64,000 bases of DNA from Pseudomonadota bacterium (GTDB taxonomy: Bacteria; Myxococcota_A; Polyangia; Fen-1088), in assembly GCA_017881245.1 (NCBI GenBank), contig JADGRC010000073.1, forward strand, positions 1 to 64,000, in the 5' to 3' direction. The position numbers and the translations under genes were made by a program. Below are positions 9,512 to 19,654 of this stretch, piece by piece (position 1 is the stretch's first letter; every line of letters starts with the position of its first letter). The notes under the pieces were generated by a model that was not told the DNA's origin, did not search any database, and was given only the letters and a program-made list of their open reading frames with translations.

Positions 9512-10210
9512 CTATTTGGCGGGCGCCTGCTGTTGTTGCTGCTGCTGCTGAAGTTTTTCATTGGCCGCGATCTGGACCTCGACCCGGCGGTTCTGTTTGC
9601 GCCCGTCCGCCGTGCTGTTGTCGGCAACCGGACGATCGTCCGCGTATCCACGGCCGACCATGCGTTGAGCGGCAACGCCATCCGTTCCCAGATTGGCGAT
9701 GACGGCCTCGGCGCGCTGGACCGACAGCTTCTGATTGGTCGCCTTCTTTCCCGTATTGTCGGTGTGGCCTTCAATCACCAGATCCGTGTCCGGATACTTC
9801 TTCAAAACCTGGGCAAACTGCGCGAGGTCGGTCTTCGACTGGGGTTTCAGCTCGGCCTTGTTCTTGTCGAATAGGATCGCGGAATTGAATCTGACGACCA
9901 GCTTGTCGCCCTGTCGATCGATGTTCGCTCCCTTGACCTTCTTCAGATCGGCTTCTTGCTTGTCCATGTAACGACCAATCAGCGCCCCCGACCCTGCCCC
10001 CACACCCGCGCCAATCGCACCACCAATCAATGCCCCCTTGCCACCCCCAGCCAGGGCTCCCAATCCCGCGCCCAGCAACGCGCCGCCGCCCCCTCCTATC
10101 GCGGCACCCTTCCCTTGGTTCGTCGCGCAGGCCGCTCCCGCCAGGAAGGCCGCGCACAGAACGGCTGCGGCCGCTCGATTTCCGATTCGGTTCACACTGC
10201 CATCGGTCAT
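9512..10210 (-). CDS. OmpA-family lipoprotein with glycine-zipper region
   Basis: Lipobox LAGAAC; AAIGGGGGALLGAGLGALAGGGKGALIGGAIGAGVGAGSGALIGRYMD; OmpA motif EGHTDNTGKKATNQKLSVQRAEAV; C-terminal polyQ. Confidence 0.93.
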   Translation of the reverse strand: MTDGSVNRIGNRAAAAVLCAAFLAGAACATNQGKGAAIGGGGGALLGAGLGALAGGGKGALIGGAIGAGVGAGSGALIGRYMDKQEADLKKVKGANIDRQGDKLVVRFNSAILFDKNKAELKPQSKTDLAQFAQVLKKYPDTDLVIEGHTDNTGKKATNQKLSVQRAEAVIANLGTDGVAAQRMVGRGYADDRPVADNSTADGRKQNRRVEVQIAANEKLQQQQQQQQAPAK

Positions 10211-10323
10211 GGATTTCGTGCCTCCTTAAAGACATGCGCAATAGTAGCGCGCCGCCGCCCGTTCGGGCCGCCCGCACCACAAGACCGGGCGCGGCGCCGG
10301 CCAAACGGATAAAGTTGGAATAG

Positions 10324-11217
10324 ATGGCTGCAAAGCAAGAGATCCGTACCACCGCCGCCGCCACGCTGCTGGCGGAGGTACCGATCTTCCAGCTACTGGA
10401 TGACGAGGAACGCAGCCTGCTGGCCGCGGATCTGGACTTCGTTCGCTATGGAACGGGGGAAACGATCTTCAGCTACGGTGATCCGGGTGATTCCCTGTAC
10501 GTCATCAAGTCGGGAGAGGTCGAGGTCTTCTTCAAGGACGATACCGGGGAACGCATCGTGATCGAGACCGCCGGGAAAGGAGAGTTCTTCGGTGAGTTGT
10601 CGCTGCTCGACAATGGCCCACGCACCGCCTCGGTCGTCGTCACCCGGGATTTGGAAGCGTTGCGCGTCGACCGACGAGACCTTGACCACCTGTTGAGGCT
10701 GCACCCCGAGGCCGCGCTGGAGCTGTTGACCGCCATGGGGCGCCGCATGCGCATCACGGCCGAGCTGCTGCGGCACACAACGTCGCGAAACGTGAACCAG
10801 GAGATCGCGGACAGCCGTACGTCGATCCAAAAGGCCGCCGACTGGATCGCGTCGTTCAGCGGCAGCATCCCCTTTCTGATGATTCATTGCGTGTTTTTCC
10901 TCAGTTGGATCATCGTGAACATCGACTGGATTCCCGGTATCCCGGTGTTCGACCCCTACCCGTTCGGTCTGTTGACCATGGCGGTATCCCTAGAGGCGAT
11001 CATCCTTTCGGTCTTCGTGTTGTTGAGTCAGAATCGTCAAGTTGCCAAGGACCGCGTTCGCGGCGACATCGAATATGATGTCAACCTGAAAGCGGAACTG
11101 GAAATAGCGCACCTGCACGAAAAGGTGGATCGCCTGACGTCGGAGCTGTTGTCCCGTCTGGACAAGATAGAACAGGCGACACCCGGAGTCGGGGCCCGAG
11201 CAAACGGACAACGGTAA
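10324..11217 (+). CDS. Cyclic-nucleotide-binding domain + DUF1003-like membrane protein
   Basis: cNMP fold FSYGDPGDSLYVIKSGEVEVF...GEFFGELSLLDNGPRTASVV; then WIASFSGSIPFLMIHCVFFLSWIIVN...FDPYPFGLLTMAVSLEAIILSVFVLLSQNR. Confidence 0.92.
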   Translation: MAAKQEIRTTAAATLLAEVPIFQLLDDEERSLLAADLDFVRYGTGETIFSYGDPGDSLYVIKSGEVEVFFKDDTGERIVIETAGKGEFFGELSLLDNGPRTASVVVTRDLEALRVDRRDLDHLLRLHPEAALELLTAMGRRMRITAELLRHTTSRNVNQEIADSRTSIQKAADWIASFSGSIPFLMIHCVFFLSWIIVNIDWIPGIPVFDPYPFGLLTMAVSLEAIILSVFVLLSQNRQVAKDRVRGDIEYDVNLKAELEIAHLHEKVDRLTSELLSRLDKIEQATPGVGARANGQR

Positions 11218-11281
11218 CGCCCTAGTTGAAAGCGTATGTGGCCCGTTCAAGGTCGACCGAACTCGTGGAAGTTCGCGGGCG

Positions 11282-12139
11282 TCATCCGGTCGGCAGAACC
11301 AACCCCAGGATCCGAGCGCCGGCGAACAGATAAACCAGTGCGCCGACCGCTAGGAATGGCCCGAACGGAACCTCCACATGCCGCAAAGACGTCTTCCCCG
11401 CGTGACTCCTCGTCGCGAGCAAAATGGGAAGGCTGATCGCGGTTCCCACCACCGACGCCACGAACACCACGACCGGTAACGCCTTCCAGCCCAGCACCGC
11501 GCCCATCATGGCCAGGAGTTTTCCGTCGCCGAGGCCGAGCCCTTCTCGCTTCAAGACGTAGTAGTAAAAATCGGCGATCAGACGGACGAACAGGTAGCCC
11601 GCCGCCACGCCGATCAGACGCTGTTGCCATGACACGTCGTGCGCGGCGAATGCCGCCAGGAACAGCACCACCGTTCCTGGCAACGTGATGACGTCTGGCA
11701 GCCGTTTGGTGTCAAGGTCGATGAATCCCAGAACGACGAGCGTGCTTGCGAACGTGAAATAGACCGCGAACCGGCCCAGCCGCACGGCGACCAGCTCCCC
11801 GTCGTCGGCCCCCGTGAACTTCCAGAAAATCGCCGCAGCCAGCGCGGCCGTCAGGGCCTCGACGATTGGGTAGCGCGCGGAGATGCGCACACCACACCGG
11901 CGGCAACGACCGCGCAACAGCAGATAGGACAGCACGGGAACGTTGTCCCACGGGCGCACGGGCGCCTGACAAGACATGCAGCGCGATGGCGGCCGAACGA
12001 TGGATTCACCCCGCGGCACGCGCGCGATCACCACATTGAAAAAGCTTCCCCACACAGCCCCCAGGACAGCGGCGCACGCGATCGCCGCTGGCGTCGAAAG
12101 GAAGTCTGCGATCGCGTCCAAGCCCGGTCTCCAAGGCAA
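11282..12139 (-). CDS. Prepilin peptidase (A24, PilD-like)
   Basis: GSFFNVVIARVPRGESIVRPPSRCMSCQAPVRPWDNVPVLSYLLLRGRCRRCGVRISARYPIVE; FIDLDTKRLPDVITLP; GLGLGDGKLLAMMGAVLGW. Start uncertain (TTG assumed). Confidence 0.9.
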   Translation of the reverse strand: MPWRPGLDAIADFLSTPAAIACAAVLGAVWGSFFNVVIARVPRGESIVRPPSRCMSCQAPVRPWDNVPVLSYLLLRGRCRRCGVRISARYPIVEALTAALAAAIFWKFTGADDGELVAVRLGRFAVYFTFASTLVVLGFIDLDTKRLPDVITLPGTVVLFLAAFAAHDVSWQQRLIGVAAGYLFVRLIADFYYYVLKREGLGLGDGKLLAMMGAVLGWKALPVVVFVASVVGTAISLPILLATRSHAGKTSLRHVEVPFGPFLAVGALVYLFAGARILGLVLPTG

Positions 12140-12157
12140 TGTTAAGGTTGCCGTCGG

Positions 12158-13126
12158 GTGTCTGGGAAACTTTTCACGCGGCGGCTGGCGCCGACGACGC
12201 TGGCACTGACCCTGCTGTGGCTCGGCCCCCTCGTCGGAGGCACCGGAGCCTGTCGCGGGCGGCGCGCCTTGACCCGCCCGATGGCGGCCGTGGACACGGC
12301 CGTCCGTCCCGAACGTTTCGCCTCCGCGCTTCGCAAGCTGGGACGAGCGCACTTCCGCTGTGTCGCGCGCTTTGACGCCGGCGCCGACAGTGGCGCCACG
12401 GAAAGCGTGACCACGGAAACCGATCTGTGGCTCGACGAGCAGGGCAATTGGCGGCTGGTGGAATTGAACGACAAGGACGGGGGGCGCGAGATCGTTTTGC
12501 ACGGACGGGAGCTGAGCGTCGCGCTACGCTATGGGAAGATGATTCGCCGCGCTGCCGAGGATCCCGAGCCGCAACGTTTGCTGGAAGAGGGCATCGGGGC
12601 GCCTTTTGCCGCTTGGGAGCTGCTGCGCAACGTCAGCACGGTCGACGATTTCGGCGAAGAGAGCCGGGCGGGTCGCAGGGTTCACATATACAAGCTGACC
12701 AAAGCGTCCCGACCGTTGCCGCCCGCGATGCCGATCGATGTAAACGACAGGCGTGCTTGGCGGCAGACCTTGTTTGCCGGGATCATCGACGGGACCGTCG
12801 CGATTGACGACACGACCGGCACGCCCTTGCAGGCCGACTTTCGGGCCCAATACAGCATGAGCCGGCCCAATGGAACCTCCGCCGGTGGAAGCGGGCCCGG
12901 CCGGCGCTTGCCACAAGGATCCGGGGAAGCGACGCCGATGCACGGCGGCGTGGAGGTCCACGCGTCGATCGAGGACATCGGACGTAGCCCGTCGATTGCG
13001 CGTCCAGAGGCCGAGGACACCCCAACCCGCCCGCGAACGGTTCCCGAGGAAAAGGCATTGTTGGGGGGACTGCCCCGATCGGCCCCCGCGCCGGTTCCTC
13101 CACCGCCCCTCAGAGGCCAACGGTGA
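12158..13126 (+). CDS. Hypothetical lipoprotein
   Basis: GTG start; signal peptide with lipobox VGGTGAC; Pro-rich C-terminus; GTGA overlap with next gene. Confidence 0.65.
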   Translation: MSGKLFTRRLAPTTLALTLLWLGPLVGGTGACRGRRALTRPMAAVDTAVRPERFASALRKLGRAHFRCVARFDAGADSGATESVTTETDLWLDEQGNWRLVELNDKDGGREIVLHGRELSVALRYGKMIRRAAEDPEPQRLLEEGIGAPFAAWELLRNVSTVDDFGEESRAGRRVHIYKLTKASRPLPPAMPIDVNDRRAWRQTLFAGIIDGTVAIDDTTGTPLQADFRAQYSMSRPNGTSAGGSGPGRRLPQGSGEATPMHGGVEVHASIEDIGRSPSIARPEAEDTPTRPRTVPEEKALLGGLPRSAPAPVPPPPLRGQR

Positions 13127-14100
13127 CGACGAAACCGCCGGCGGATGGCGAAGGCGACGACCGCGTGCCGCACTCCGCCGATCCGCGCCCGGGCCGCCAC
13201 GGCGGAGACGAGCCGCGCGAAGCGGAGCTGATATCGTTTCCCCGCGGCGTTGCGCGCGGTGGCCGCGTAACCGAGCATCTGACTGCCAATCGCAGCCTGG
13301 TCGTGCGACGGTCATTGCTGGCGACCGCCGTCGGAGGCGTTGTTCCCATCCCGGTCATGGACGACTATTTGGCCGGACGCGTGCGGGCCGGCATGTTGAT
13401 GCAGATCGCCGATCGCCGAAAGGTAGACTTGGTTCCGTCCGCGGCCGAGCTGTTGGCGGACCCGCGTGAGGGGACGGCGGCGCGCAACGCGACGATGACC
13501 GCGGCCACATTGCTGGCGTTGAAACTGGCCTGGCGAAAGTTCTTCATCGTTCTTGGCGCGGGCAGACGCGCCGAGGAAATGGCCACGACGTTCCAGATGG
13601 GAACACTCTTCGATCATTTCTGCGCCAAGAGCCACGTGGGCGCGGGCCTCGACAGGACCGCCGCCATCCAGATCCGCGCCGCAACGTTCGCTTCGATTCG
13701 TGGCGCGGAGCGCGGGGCGCTCGTCGGAATATTCCGGGAAGGCGCCGAGGTGCTGGGGCGATCCATTGGGGAGGCCCCGGGCTGGGTATCACGACAGCTA
13801 CAACGGGCCGTGGAGCACTATGTGGCCTCCGGCGGGAACCCCGATGCCGTTCCCATGGACCTGCCAAGAGATCGGAGTGGTCGAACCCAGGATACGCGTG
13901 CCCCCAGCCCCAAGGACGCCACAAATGCCGCCGAGGCCGACGCCATCGATCCCGATGCGCGCTGGCTGGATCGAGCCGCGGCAGTTATCGAGGATCGCCT
14001 CGGCCGCCTGGGGAGCGGTTACCTCGAATCGCTGTTGTCAAGGTTCGACGACCACCTGGCGGCGCCGCGACCGGCGCCCCGACCAGTTGGGACGAAATAG
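13123..14100 (+). CDS. Hypothetical protein with conserved hydrophobic segments (loosely DUF697-like)
   Basis: Overlaps upstream stop by 4 nt; RRSLLATAVGGVVPIPVMDDYLAGRVRAGMLMQIADRRKV. Confidence 0.6.
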   Translation: MTTKPPADGEGDDRVPHSADPRPGRHGGDEPREAELISFPRGVARGGRVTEHLTANRSLVVRRSLLATAVGGVVPIPVMDDYLAGRVRAGMLMQIADRRKVDLVPSAAELLADPREGTAARNATMTAATLLALKLAWRKFFIVLGAGRRAEEMATTFQMGTLFDHFCAKSHVGAGLDRTAAIQIRAATFASIRGAERGALVGIFREGAEVLGRSIGEAPGWVSRQLQRAVEHYVASGGNPDAVPMDLPRDRSGRTQDTRAPSPKDATNAAEADAIDPDARWLDRAAAVIEDRLGRLGSGYLESLLSRFDDHLAAPRPAPRPVGTK

Positions 14101-14168
14101 ATGCGTGCGACGACCTCGCGAGTTTGATACGATGCGCCTGAGATAGCGGGCCAAATCGGCGAAACTCA

Positions 14169-14876
14169 TTGGCGTCAAAGTCCAAAAAGACCAGCAAGAG
14201 TGCTGGCAGCAAAAGCAAGCAAGCGCCGGCCTCCGGCAGCAAGCCTGACAAAAGGGCCACCGGAAGGGCTAAGGGCACAGCGAGGAATTCGGCCGCGTCC
14301 GCCGGATCGTCCTCCACCGCGCGGGCCAAACGAGTGGTCAATCCGACCGGCAGGACTAAGGAGCGATCCCAGCGTCGGGGCAAGGCGCCGTTCGGCCCGA
14401 AGTCGGCGGGACGGGTAAAGGCACTTGGTTCAGGTGACGCGCGTGGCGAGACGCCACCGGACGCGAAGAGGCTCCGCCAGACCGCCGACTCGCTGAAGAC
14501 AGCGGTCGCGGCGGTTGATGCCGCCCTCGAAAAGAAGGCCTTGCTACCGGTTCTAATCAACGTCTCATCCCTGGCCAGCTACACCGACTTCATTGGCATC
14601 GTCAGTGGCCGAAGCGATCGGCAGGTGGACGCGATCGCCGACGGTATACTGGCCGCCATGAAGGCGCGGGGGCGATCGTTGCTTGGACAGGAAGGCGCCG
14701 GCAGCGGACGCTGGACGTTGCTGGACTTCGGAGACGTCGTGTTTCACGTATTTTACCATCCTGTGCGCGAGTTCTACGACCTCGAAAGCTTGTGGGTCGA
14801 CGCGCCACGCGTTCAGCTCCGAATTCCGCCCGAGGCGGTGATGGCGCAACCCGACGCTCTGTACGGCAACCTCTGA
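14169..14876 (+). CDS. rsfS: Ribosome silencing factor RsfS with long basic N-terminal extension
   Basis: LINVSSLASYTDFIGIVSGRSDRQVDAIADGILAAMKARGRSLLGQEGAGSGRWTLLDFGDVVFHVFYHPVREFYDLESLW; adjacent rlmH. Confidence 0.92.
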   Translation: MASKSKKTSKSAGSKSKQAPASGSKPDKRATGRAKGTARNSAASAGSSSTARAKRVVNPTGRTKERSQRRGKAPFGPKSAGRVKALGSGDARGETPPDAKRLRQTADSLKTAVAAVDAALEKKALLPVLINVSSLASYTDFIGIVSGRSDRQVDAIADGILAAMKARGRSLLGQEGAGSGRWTLLDFGDVVFHVFYHPVREFYDLESLWVDAPRVQLRIPPEAVMAQPDALYGNL

Positions 14877-15295
14877 AGCTCGTCATCCTCGCGGTTGGCC
14901 GTATGCGCGATCGGCACCTCGGCGCCGTCTGTGATGACTACGTGGCGCGGGTACGACGTCACCTGCCGATGGAAATAATCGAGGTCGAGAACGACGACGC
15001 CTTGGTGCGGCGTATTCCGCCAGGGTCGGATGTGATCGCGTTGGAGCCCGGGGGCGAGTCTTGGGACACCGCGAAACTAACCACTTACATCCAAGACGGC
15101 ATGCTGCACGGTCGCAAGGCGGTGACCTTCCTGATCGGGGGCAGCGACGGTCTTCCGAAGGCGGCGGTCGACCGAGCGTCCCGTCGCCTGTCCTTGTCGG
15201 CCATGACTTTGCCTCACCGTCTGGCGCGGGTGATCGTGTGCGAACAGCTCTATCGCGCTCTGTCTATCGTGAAGGGCGAGCCTTACAACCGCTGA
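14873..15295 (+). CDS. rlmH: 23S rRNA pseudouridine(1915) methyltransferase RlmH; apparent CTG start
   Basis: LKLVILAVGRMRDRHLGAVCDDYVARVRRHLPMEIIEVEN...FLIGGSDGLPKAAVDRASRRLSLSAMTLPHRLARVIVCEQLYRALSIVKGEPYNR. Confidence 0.92.
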   Translation: MKLVILAVGRMRDRHLGAVCDDYVARVRRHLPMEIIEVENDDALVRRIPPGSDVIALEPGGESWDTAKLTTYIQDGMLHGRKAVTFLIGGSDGLPKAAVDRASRRLSLSAMTLPHRLARVIVCEQLYRALSIVKGEPYNR

Positions 15296-15398
15296 CACGT
15301 CCGGGCAGCCCGCCCAGTTCCGGGGCGCGCCGGCCCTCCGGACACGCTCCCGACCTTCAGCGCGCGGATCGCGGACCAATGTTTTCCGCTGGTTTGCG

Positions 15399-15427
15399 TT
15401 GACTCTCGCGAGATCGACTGGGAAAAT
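15399..15427 (+). promoter_or_regulatory. Possible sigma70-like promoter upstream of metK
   Basis: TTGACT (15399-15404), 17 nt spacer, GAAAAT (15422-15427), upstream of metK. Confidence 0.3.
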
Positions 15428-15495
15428 CCCGCGCCTCGCCGATTCCACGAATGCATTTTTTTGCGTCGATCTCGAACTGCAAAGGAGTCCCTGTC

Positions 15496-16764
15496 ATGTC
15501 CGAGTCTCTCTTCACATCCGAAAGCGTCACCGAGGGTCACCCCGACAAACTTTGCGACCAGGTATCCGACGGAATCCTGGACGCGCTGTTGAAGGGCGAC
15601 AAGGGCTCGCGGGTCGCTTGCGAGACGCTGACCAAGACCGGATTCGTCATGGTCGCCGGCGAGGTGACATCCGCCGCGCAGATCGACATCCCCAAGATCG
15701 TGCGCGGAGTGGTTAAGGAAATCGGCTACGACCATTCGGACATGGGCTTCGACTGGAAAACCTGCGGCATCATGGTCGCGCTCGAACAACAGTCGCCGGA
15801 CATCGCGCAGGGCGTGGACGGCAAGGGTGTCTATACGCGCGACGAGCAGGGCGCGGGCGATCAGGGCATGATGTTCGGATACGCGTGCGACGAAACGCCC
15901 GAGCTGATGCCTATGCCCATCGTGACGGCCCACAAGCTGGCCAAGCGACTGGCCGAGGTACGAAAGAAGGGCACGCTCGATTTTTTGCGCCCCGACGGCA
16001 AAAGCCAGGTCACTGTCCGTTACGATGGCGACAACCGCGTTTTGAGCATCGACGCGGTCGTCATTTCCACGCAGCACAGTGAGGACGTGAAATACAAGAC
16101 GCTGAAGGAATCGGTCATGGAGGAGGTCATCAGGCCAATCCTTCCCGGAGCGTTCGTGACGCCCAAGACCAAGTACTTCATCAATCCGACAGGACGGTTC
16201 GTGGTCGGCGGGCCGATGGGCGATTCGGGCCTGACGGGCCGCAAGATCATCGTCGACACCTACGGGGGCATGGGCCGACATGGCGGTGGCGCATTCTCGG
16301 GGAAGGATCCCTCGAAGGTCGACCGTTCGGCCTGCTACTACGCGCGGTATATCGCGAAGAACGTCGTTGCGGCCGGCCTGGCACGACGCTGCGAAATTCA
16401 AGTTGCGTATGCGATCGGCGTGGCCGAGCCGGTGTCGCTGTTGGTACACACGTTCGGGACGTCCACGATCGACGAAGATCGGCTGTCCGATCTGGTTCGA
16501 GCCCACTTCGACTGCCGCCCCGGCGCGCTGATCCGCGAGCTGAATCTGTTGCGCCCCATCTACCAGAAGACCGCGGCGTACGGCCATTTTGGCCGAAATG
16601 ATCCGGATTTCGCGTGGGAGAAAACGAACAAGGCCGATGCGTTGAAGTCGGCTGCGCGAAAGACATTCGCCCAGGGCGCGCACCTCAACGGCAGTCCGAA
16701 GGTGGGGAAGCCGACGGCGTCTCGGGCGCCACAAAAGAAACGGGCCGCGGCCGTCGCGATCTAA
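15496..16764 (+). CDS. metK: S-adenosylmethionine synthetase
   Basis: [32 protein letters not shown]...[24 protein letters not shown]...[36 protein letters not shown] ribosome-binding site. Confidence 0.98.
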   Translation: MSESLFTSESVTEGHPDKLCDQVSDGILDALLKGDKGSRVACETLTKTGFVMVAGEVTSAAQIDIPKIVRGVVKEIGYDHSDMGFDWKTCGIMVALEQQSPDIAQGVDGKGVYTRDEQGAGDQGMMFGYACDETPELMPMPIVTAHKLAKRLAEVRKKGTLDFLRPDGKSQVTVRYDGDNRVLSIDAVVISTQHSEDVKYKTLKESVMEEVIRPILPGAFVTPKTKYFINPTGRFVVGGPMGDSGLTGRKIIVDTYGGMGRHGGGAFSGKDPSKVDRSACYYARYIAKNVVAAGLARRCEIQVAYAIGVAEPVSLLVHTFGTSTIDEDRLSDLVRAHFDCRPGALIRELNLLRPIYQKTAAYGHFGRNDPDFAWEKTNKADALKSAARKTFAQGAHLNGSPKVGKPTASRAPQKKRAAAVAI

Positions 16765-16903
16765 GCGCGCAACACGCCTCTGCGCCGTGGCCACACGAGC
16801 GGGTGAGTCTATTGGCGTGTGATTGCGACTTGCGTCGGAGTCGCGAGGGGCGGTTTGCCCTGAGGCGCCTGGGATCGTAGTGTGTCTTCGGCTCGGCCGT
16901 ACC

Positions 16904-17770
16904 ATGAATGACGTCGATTTCTCGTACGCGATGTTTCTGCTCCTGGGGGTCACGGTGGGTCTCTATGCCGCACGCGCCGTGGTTCGGGGCAGGGCCCGTC
17001 ACGAACGTTCGGACCGCGACGGTGGCAGCGTGTTCGTGGGCAAGACCTTCATGGAATTCGGCCTTTGGCTCATGGGTCCGGTGGTCGGGCTGCTCGGCCG
17101 GACGCGGGTGACACCGAACCAAGTCACGGCTTTGTCATTGGTGCCCGCGTTGGGCGCCGGCGTGGCGGTGTCTCAGGGGTGGTTTGGTCTTGGCTGTGTG
17201 TTGGCGACCTGCGCCGCGCTGGGCGACGTGGTCGACGGACTCCTTGCCCGTCAGCTGGGCTCGGCCTCGGACGCGGGGGAAGCAATCGACGCCTTCGTTG
17301 ACCGGTTCGGTGAGTCCTTCTTCATGGGCGGGTTGGTCATCTACTATCGTTTCTCTCCCGGCTTGTGCCTGCTGGCGATGGTCGCGCTATTGGCCGCGTT
17401 CATGGTGAGTTACTCGACCGCCAAAGCCGAGGCGCTGGGCGTGGCGCCGCCCCGTGGAACGATGCGAAGGGCCGAGCGCGCGGTCTACTTGATGTTCGCC
17501 TCCGCGCTGACTCCGCTGGTTAGTCTGTGGGCGGGCTCGGATGCACCTCTGATCGTGCGACAGGCGCCGATGATTTTGGCGCTGAGCTTGATTGGGGTCG
17601 TGGGCAATGTTTCCGTCGTGCGAAGATTGCGTGCGATCATTCGGGCAATCCACGTGCGCGACGGCGGAAACGGGCCTTCGGTGCGTCCGCCCCGTGGTGG
17701 GCCCGTGACCACGCCGTCGTCGCGCCTAATGACCGTCGCGGGCATCGACGAGTCTCCCTCGACCGGCTAG
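16904..17770 (+). CDS. CDP-alcohol phosphatidyltransferase family protein
   Basis: Signature GDVVDGLLARQLGSASDAGEAIDAFVDRFGE; multiple membrane helices. Confidence 0.9.
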   Translation: MNDVDFSYAMFLLLGVTVGLYAARAVVRGRARHERSDRDGGSVFVGKTFMEFGLWLMGPVVGLLGRTRVTPNQVTALSLVPALGAGVAVSQGWFGLGCVLATCAALGDVVDGLLARQLGSASDAGEAIDAFVDRFGESFFMGGLVIYYRFSPGLCLLAMVALLAAFMVSYSTAKAEALGVAPPRGTMRRAERAVYLMFASALTPLVSLWAGSDAPLIVRQAPMILALSLIGVVGNVSVVRRLRAIIRAIHVRDGGNGPSVRPPRGGPVTTPSSRLMTVAGIDESPSTG

Positions 17771-17957
17771 CTGACTGGGCCGCTGTGTTGCTTGCGTTGG
17801 CGGCGATGGGCGCTCGGGCCTTCGGGTCGCGTCAGGTTTGAACCAGCGGCCCGCGATCGGTCCTCGTCCCGCCCAATTTGTTGGGCGACGGGAAAAATAC
17901 GTTTTGCGGATTGGACCTTGGCGCTAGAATCGGCCCACCAACTGGAAGGAGGGGTCG

Positions 17958-18389
17958 ATGGGGCTGTTACGTTTGGCTCAGGAAACGCCAGAAGTCGCGC
18001 CGGAATTGCCCGTTGCGGAGGCGGTGGCGATCATGACGACACGACGGGTAGGCGCGGTTGCGGTGACCCGTGGCCGCAAGATTCTGGGTGTCTTTACCGA
18101 ACGGGATCTCATGCGTCGCGTGGTATTCGAGCAGCGTGATCCGGCGACGACCGTGATCTCGGACGTCATGACCAGCCCGGTGCGCACCGTGCCGGACTCC
18201 ATGTCGATCGAAGAAGCGGCGGCGCTGATGCGGAAGGGTCACTTCCGGCACCTGGCCATCGTGGATGAAGGCGACAACCTGCTTGGCATGATCGGTCTTC
18301 GCTATCTGCAGTACGAGCTGCTTGCGGAGCTCGAACGCAAGATCGGGGGCCTGCAGAGTTACATCATGGTGGACGGTCCGGGCGGCTAG
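17958..18389 (+). CDS. Tandem CBS domain protein
   Basis: EAVAIMTTRRVGAVAVTRGRKILGVFTERDLMRRVV...VISDVMTSPVRTVPDSMSIEEAAALMRKGHFRHLAIVDEGDNLLGMIGLRYL; AAGGAGG ribosome-binding site. Confidence 0.95.
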   Translation: MGLLRLAQETPEVAPELPVAEAVAIMTTRRVGAVAVTRGRKILGVFTERDLMRRVVFEQRDPATTVISDVMTSPVRTVPDSMSIEEAAALMRKGHFRHLAIVDEGDNLLGMIGLRYLQYELLAELERKIGGLQSYIMVDGPGG

Positions 18390-18439
18390 ACCGCGACTAG
18401 ATTCTGGCCTCGAAGCGTCACCCTCGTGCTGCGAGGCGA

Positions 18440-19432
18440 CTAGCCTTGCCGGGCGCCAGGAAGGGGAACGGACGTGGCCCGCCTCGAGAGGTTGGCGTCT
18501 GAAAAGTGATCGGCGAATGAGCCGGTTGAAGTGGCGGCACACGCGATCCGATAGCGCTCACAGCGTTCGATCATCTCGTTCGTGCTCTTCGGCATCGCAA
18601 CCCGTGCGCGCGCGATGTAACCCGCGAGATCCTTGCACTGCTTGATCAAAGTCAGTCCCTGCGACGCCGCTAGCTCGTCGGCCGGGGCTCGCGCGGGGGC
18701 CAAGCGCGGCTCGAAAGCCGCGAGACGTTCGCCGGTCACGACAAACGACGCCCAGACATCAAAGATATCCTCCTCGGTGCGTAGCGTCTCGCATTTAACC
18801 TTGGCGGCCGCGGCAAACTCACGGACCAGCGGCTCGACCCCGACGAACATCGGGAGACGACCCAAGGCGCCAATCAGCCCGTCGGCGATGCGGTCGATCC
18901 CACGCATGGCTTGGGCGATCTTGATGTAGCGGCTCTTGTAAAATTCCTCGATGGGAAAGGCGAAGGCCTTGAACGGCTCGCCCCACAGCTCGTCGATGCC
19001 CTCGTCACCGCTGCGATGCAGGACCATCTTCCCCAGAACGAGGGCCTCCTGTAAATGTTCTCCGCACTGACGCATGAGCGCGTTGTCGGGCAAGATGGTG
19101 ACGCCGCACGTCTGGATGTCCACCAATTTGGTGAAGATATCGGCGGCTCTGTTGAACAGGGCGCCGGCCAGCATGGCCCCCTTGACGCGCCGTCGCTGGC
19201 CATCGCTCTCACGTTCGAAAGCTGTGCGCGCCTCTTCGAGGCGAGTACTCGGCACATTCAAGCCGTGCTCCACGTGGTTGAACAGTCGACGAGTCGACGC
19301 TTCGATCAATCGTTTTTTCGCGAGGAGTGTGTCCGCCGGAACGTCGTACGCCTTGATCCAGTAGCCGTCGTAGTAGACGCGCCACAGACCGTCGGTGAAT
19401 CGTTTTGTGCCTGCTGCTAGTTCGCCATCCAT
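18440..19432 (-). CDS. Hypothetical protein
   Basis: Long open frame with protein-like composition; MDGELAAGTKRFTDGLWRVYYDGYWIKAYDVPADTLLAKKRLIEASTRRLFNHVEHGLN. Confidence 0.75.
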   Translation of the reverse strand: MDGELAAGTKRFTDGLWRVYYDGYWIKAYDVPADTLLAKKRLIEASTRRLFNHVEHGLNVPSTRLEEARTAFERESDGQRRRVKGAMLAGALFNRAADIFTKLVDIQTCGVTILPDNALMRQCGEHLQEALVLGKMVLHRSGDEGIDELWGEPFKAFAFPIEEFYKSRYIKIAQAMRGIDRIADGLIGALGRLPMFVGVEPLVREFAAAAKVKCETLRTEEDIFDVWASFVVTGERLAAFEPRLAPARAPADELAASQGLTLIKQCKDLAGYIARARVAMPKSTNEMIERCERYRIACAATSTGSFADHFSDANLSRRATSVPLPGARQG

Positions 19433-19654
19433 CGCGCCATCCCCATCGCCCCCTCGCGCGAGAGCAGCGATTCGCGCTCACATTTTACAACTCGGCCACC
19501 GATTGTGTGGCTTGGTCCATGAATTCATTTACGAAGAAACAAGTACAAGACCGCGTGGTGCCCTTGCCGGAAATGCGACGGAGACATGTGCGAAATAATG
19601 TCGTGGGCCGCCAGGTCCAGCTCCTGTGGGTCGTCCTTCGAGACCGACCCGCGA

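Noticed and set aside
15296-15495. SAM riboswitch before metK
   Set aside because: No recognisable SAM-I/II/SAH core could be identified by eye; an Infernal scan would decide.
15283-16953. 556-aa minus-strand ORF
   Set aside because: Antisense to rlmH end and metK; no recognisable motif.
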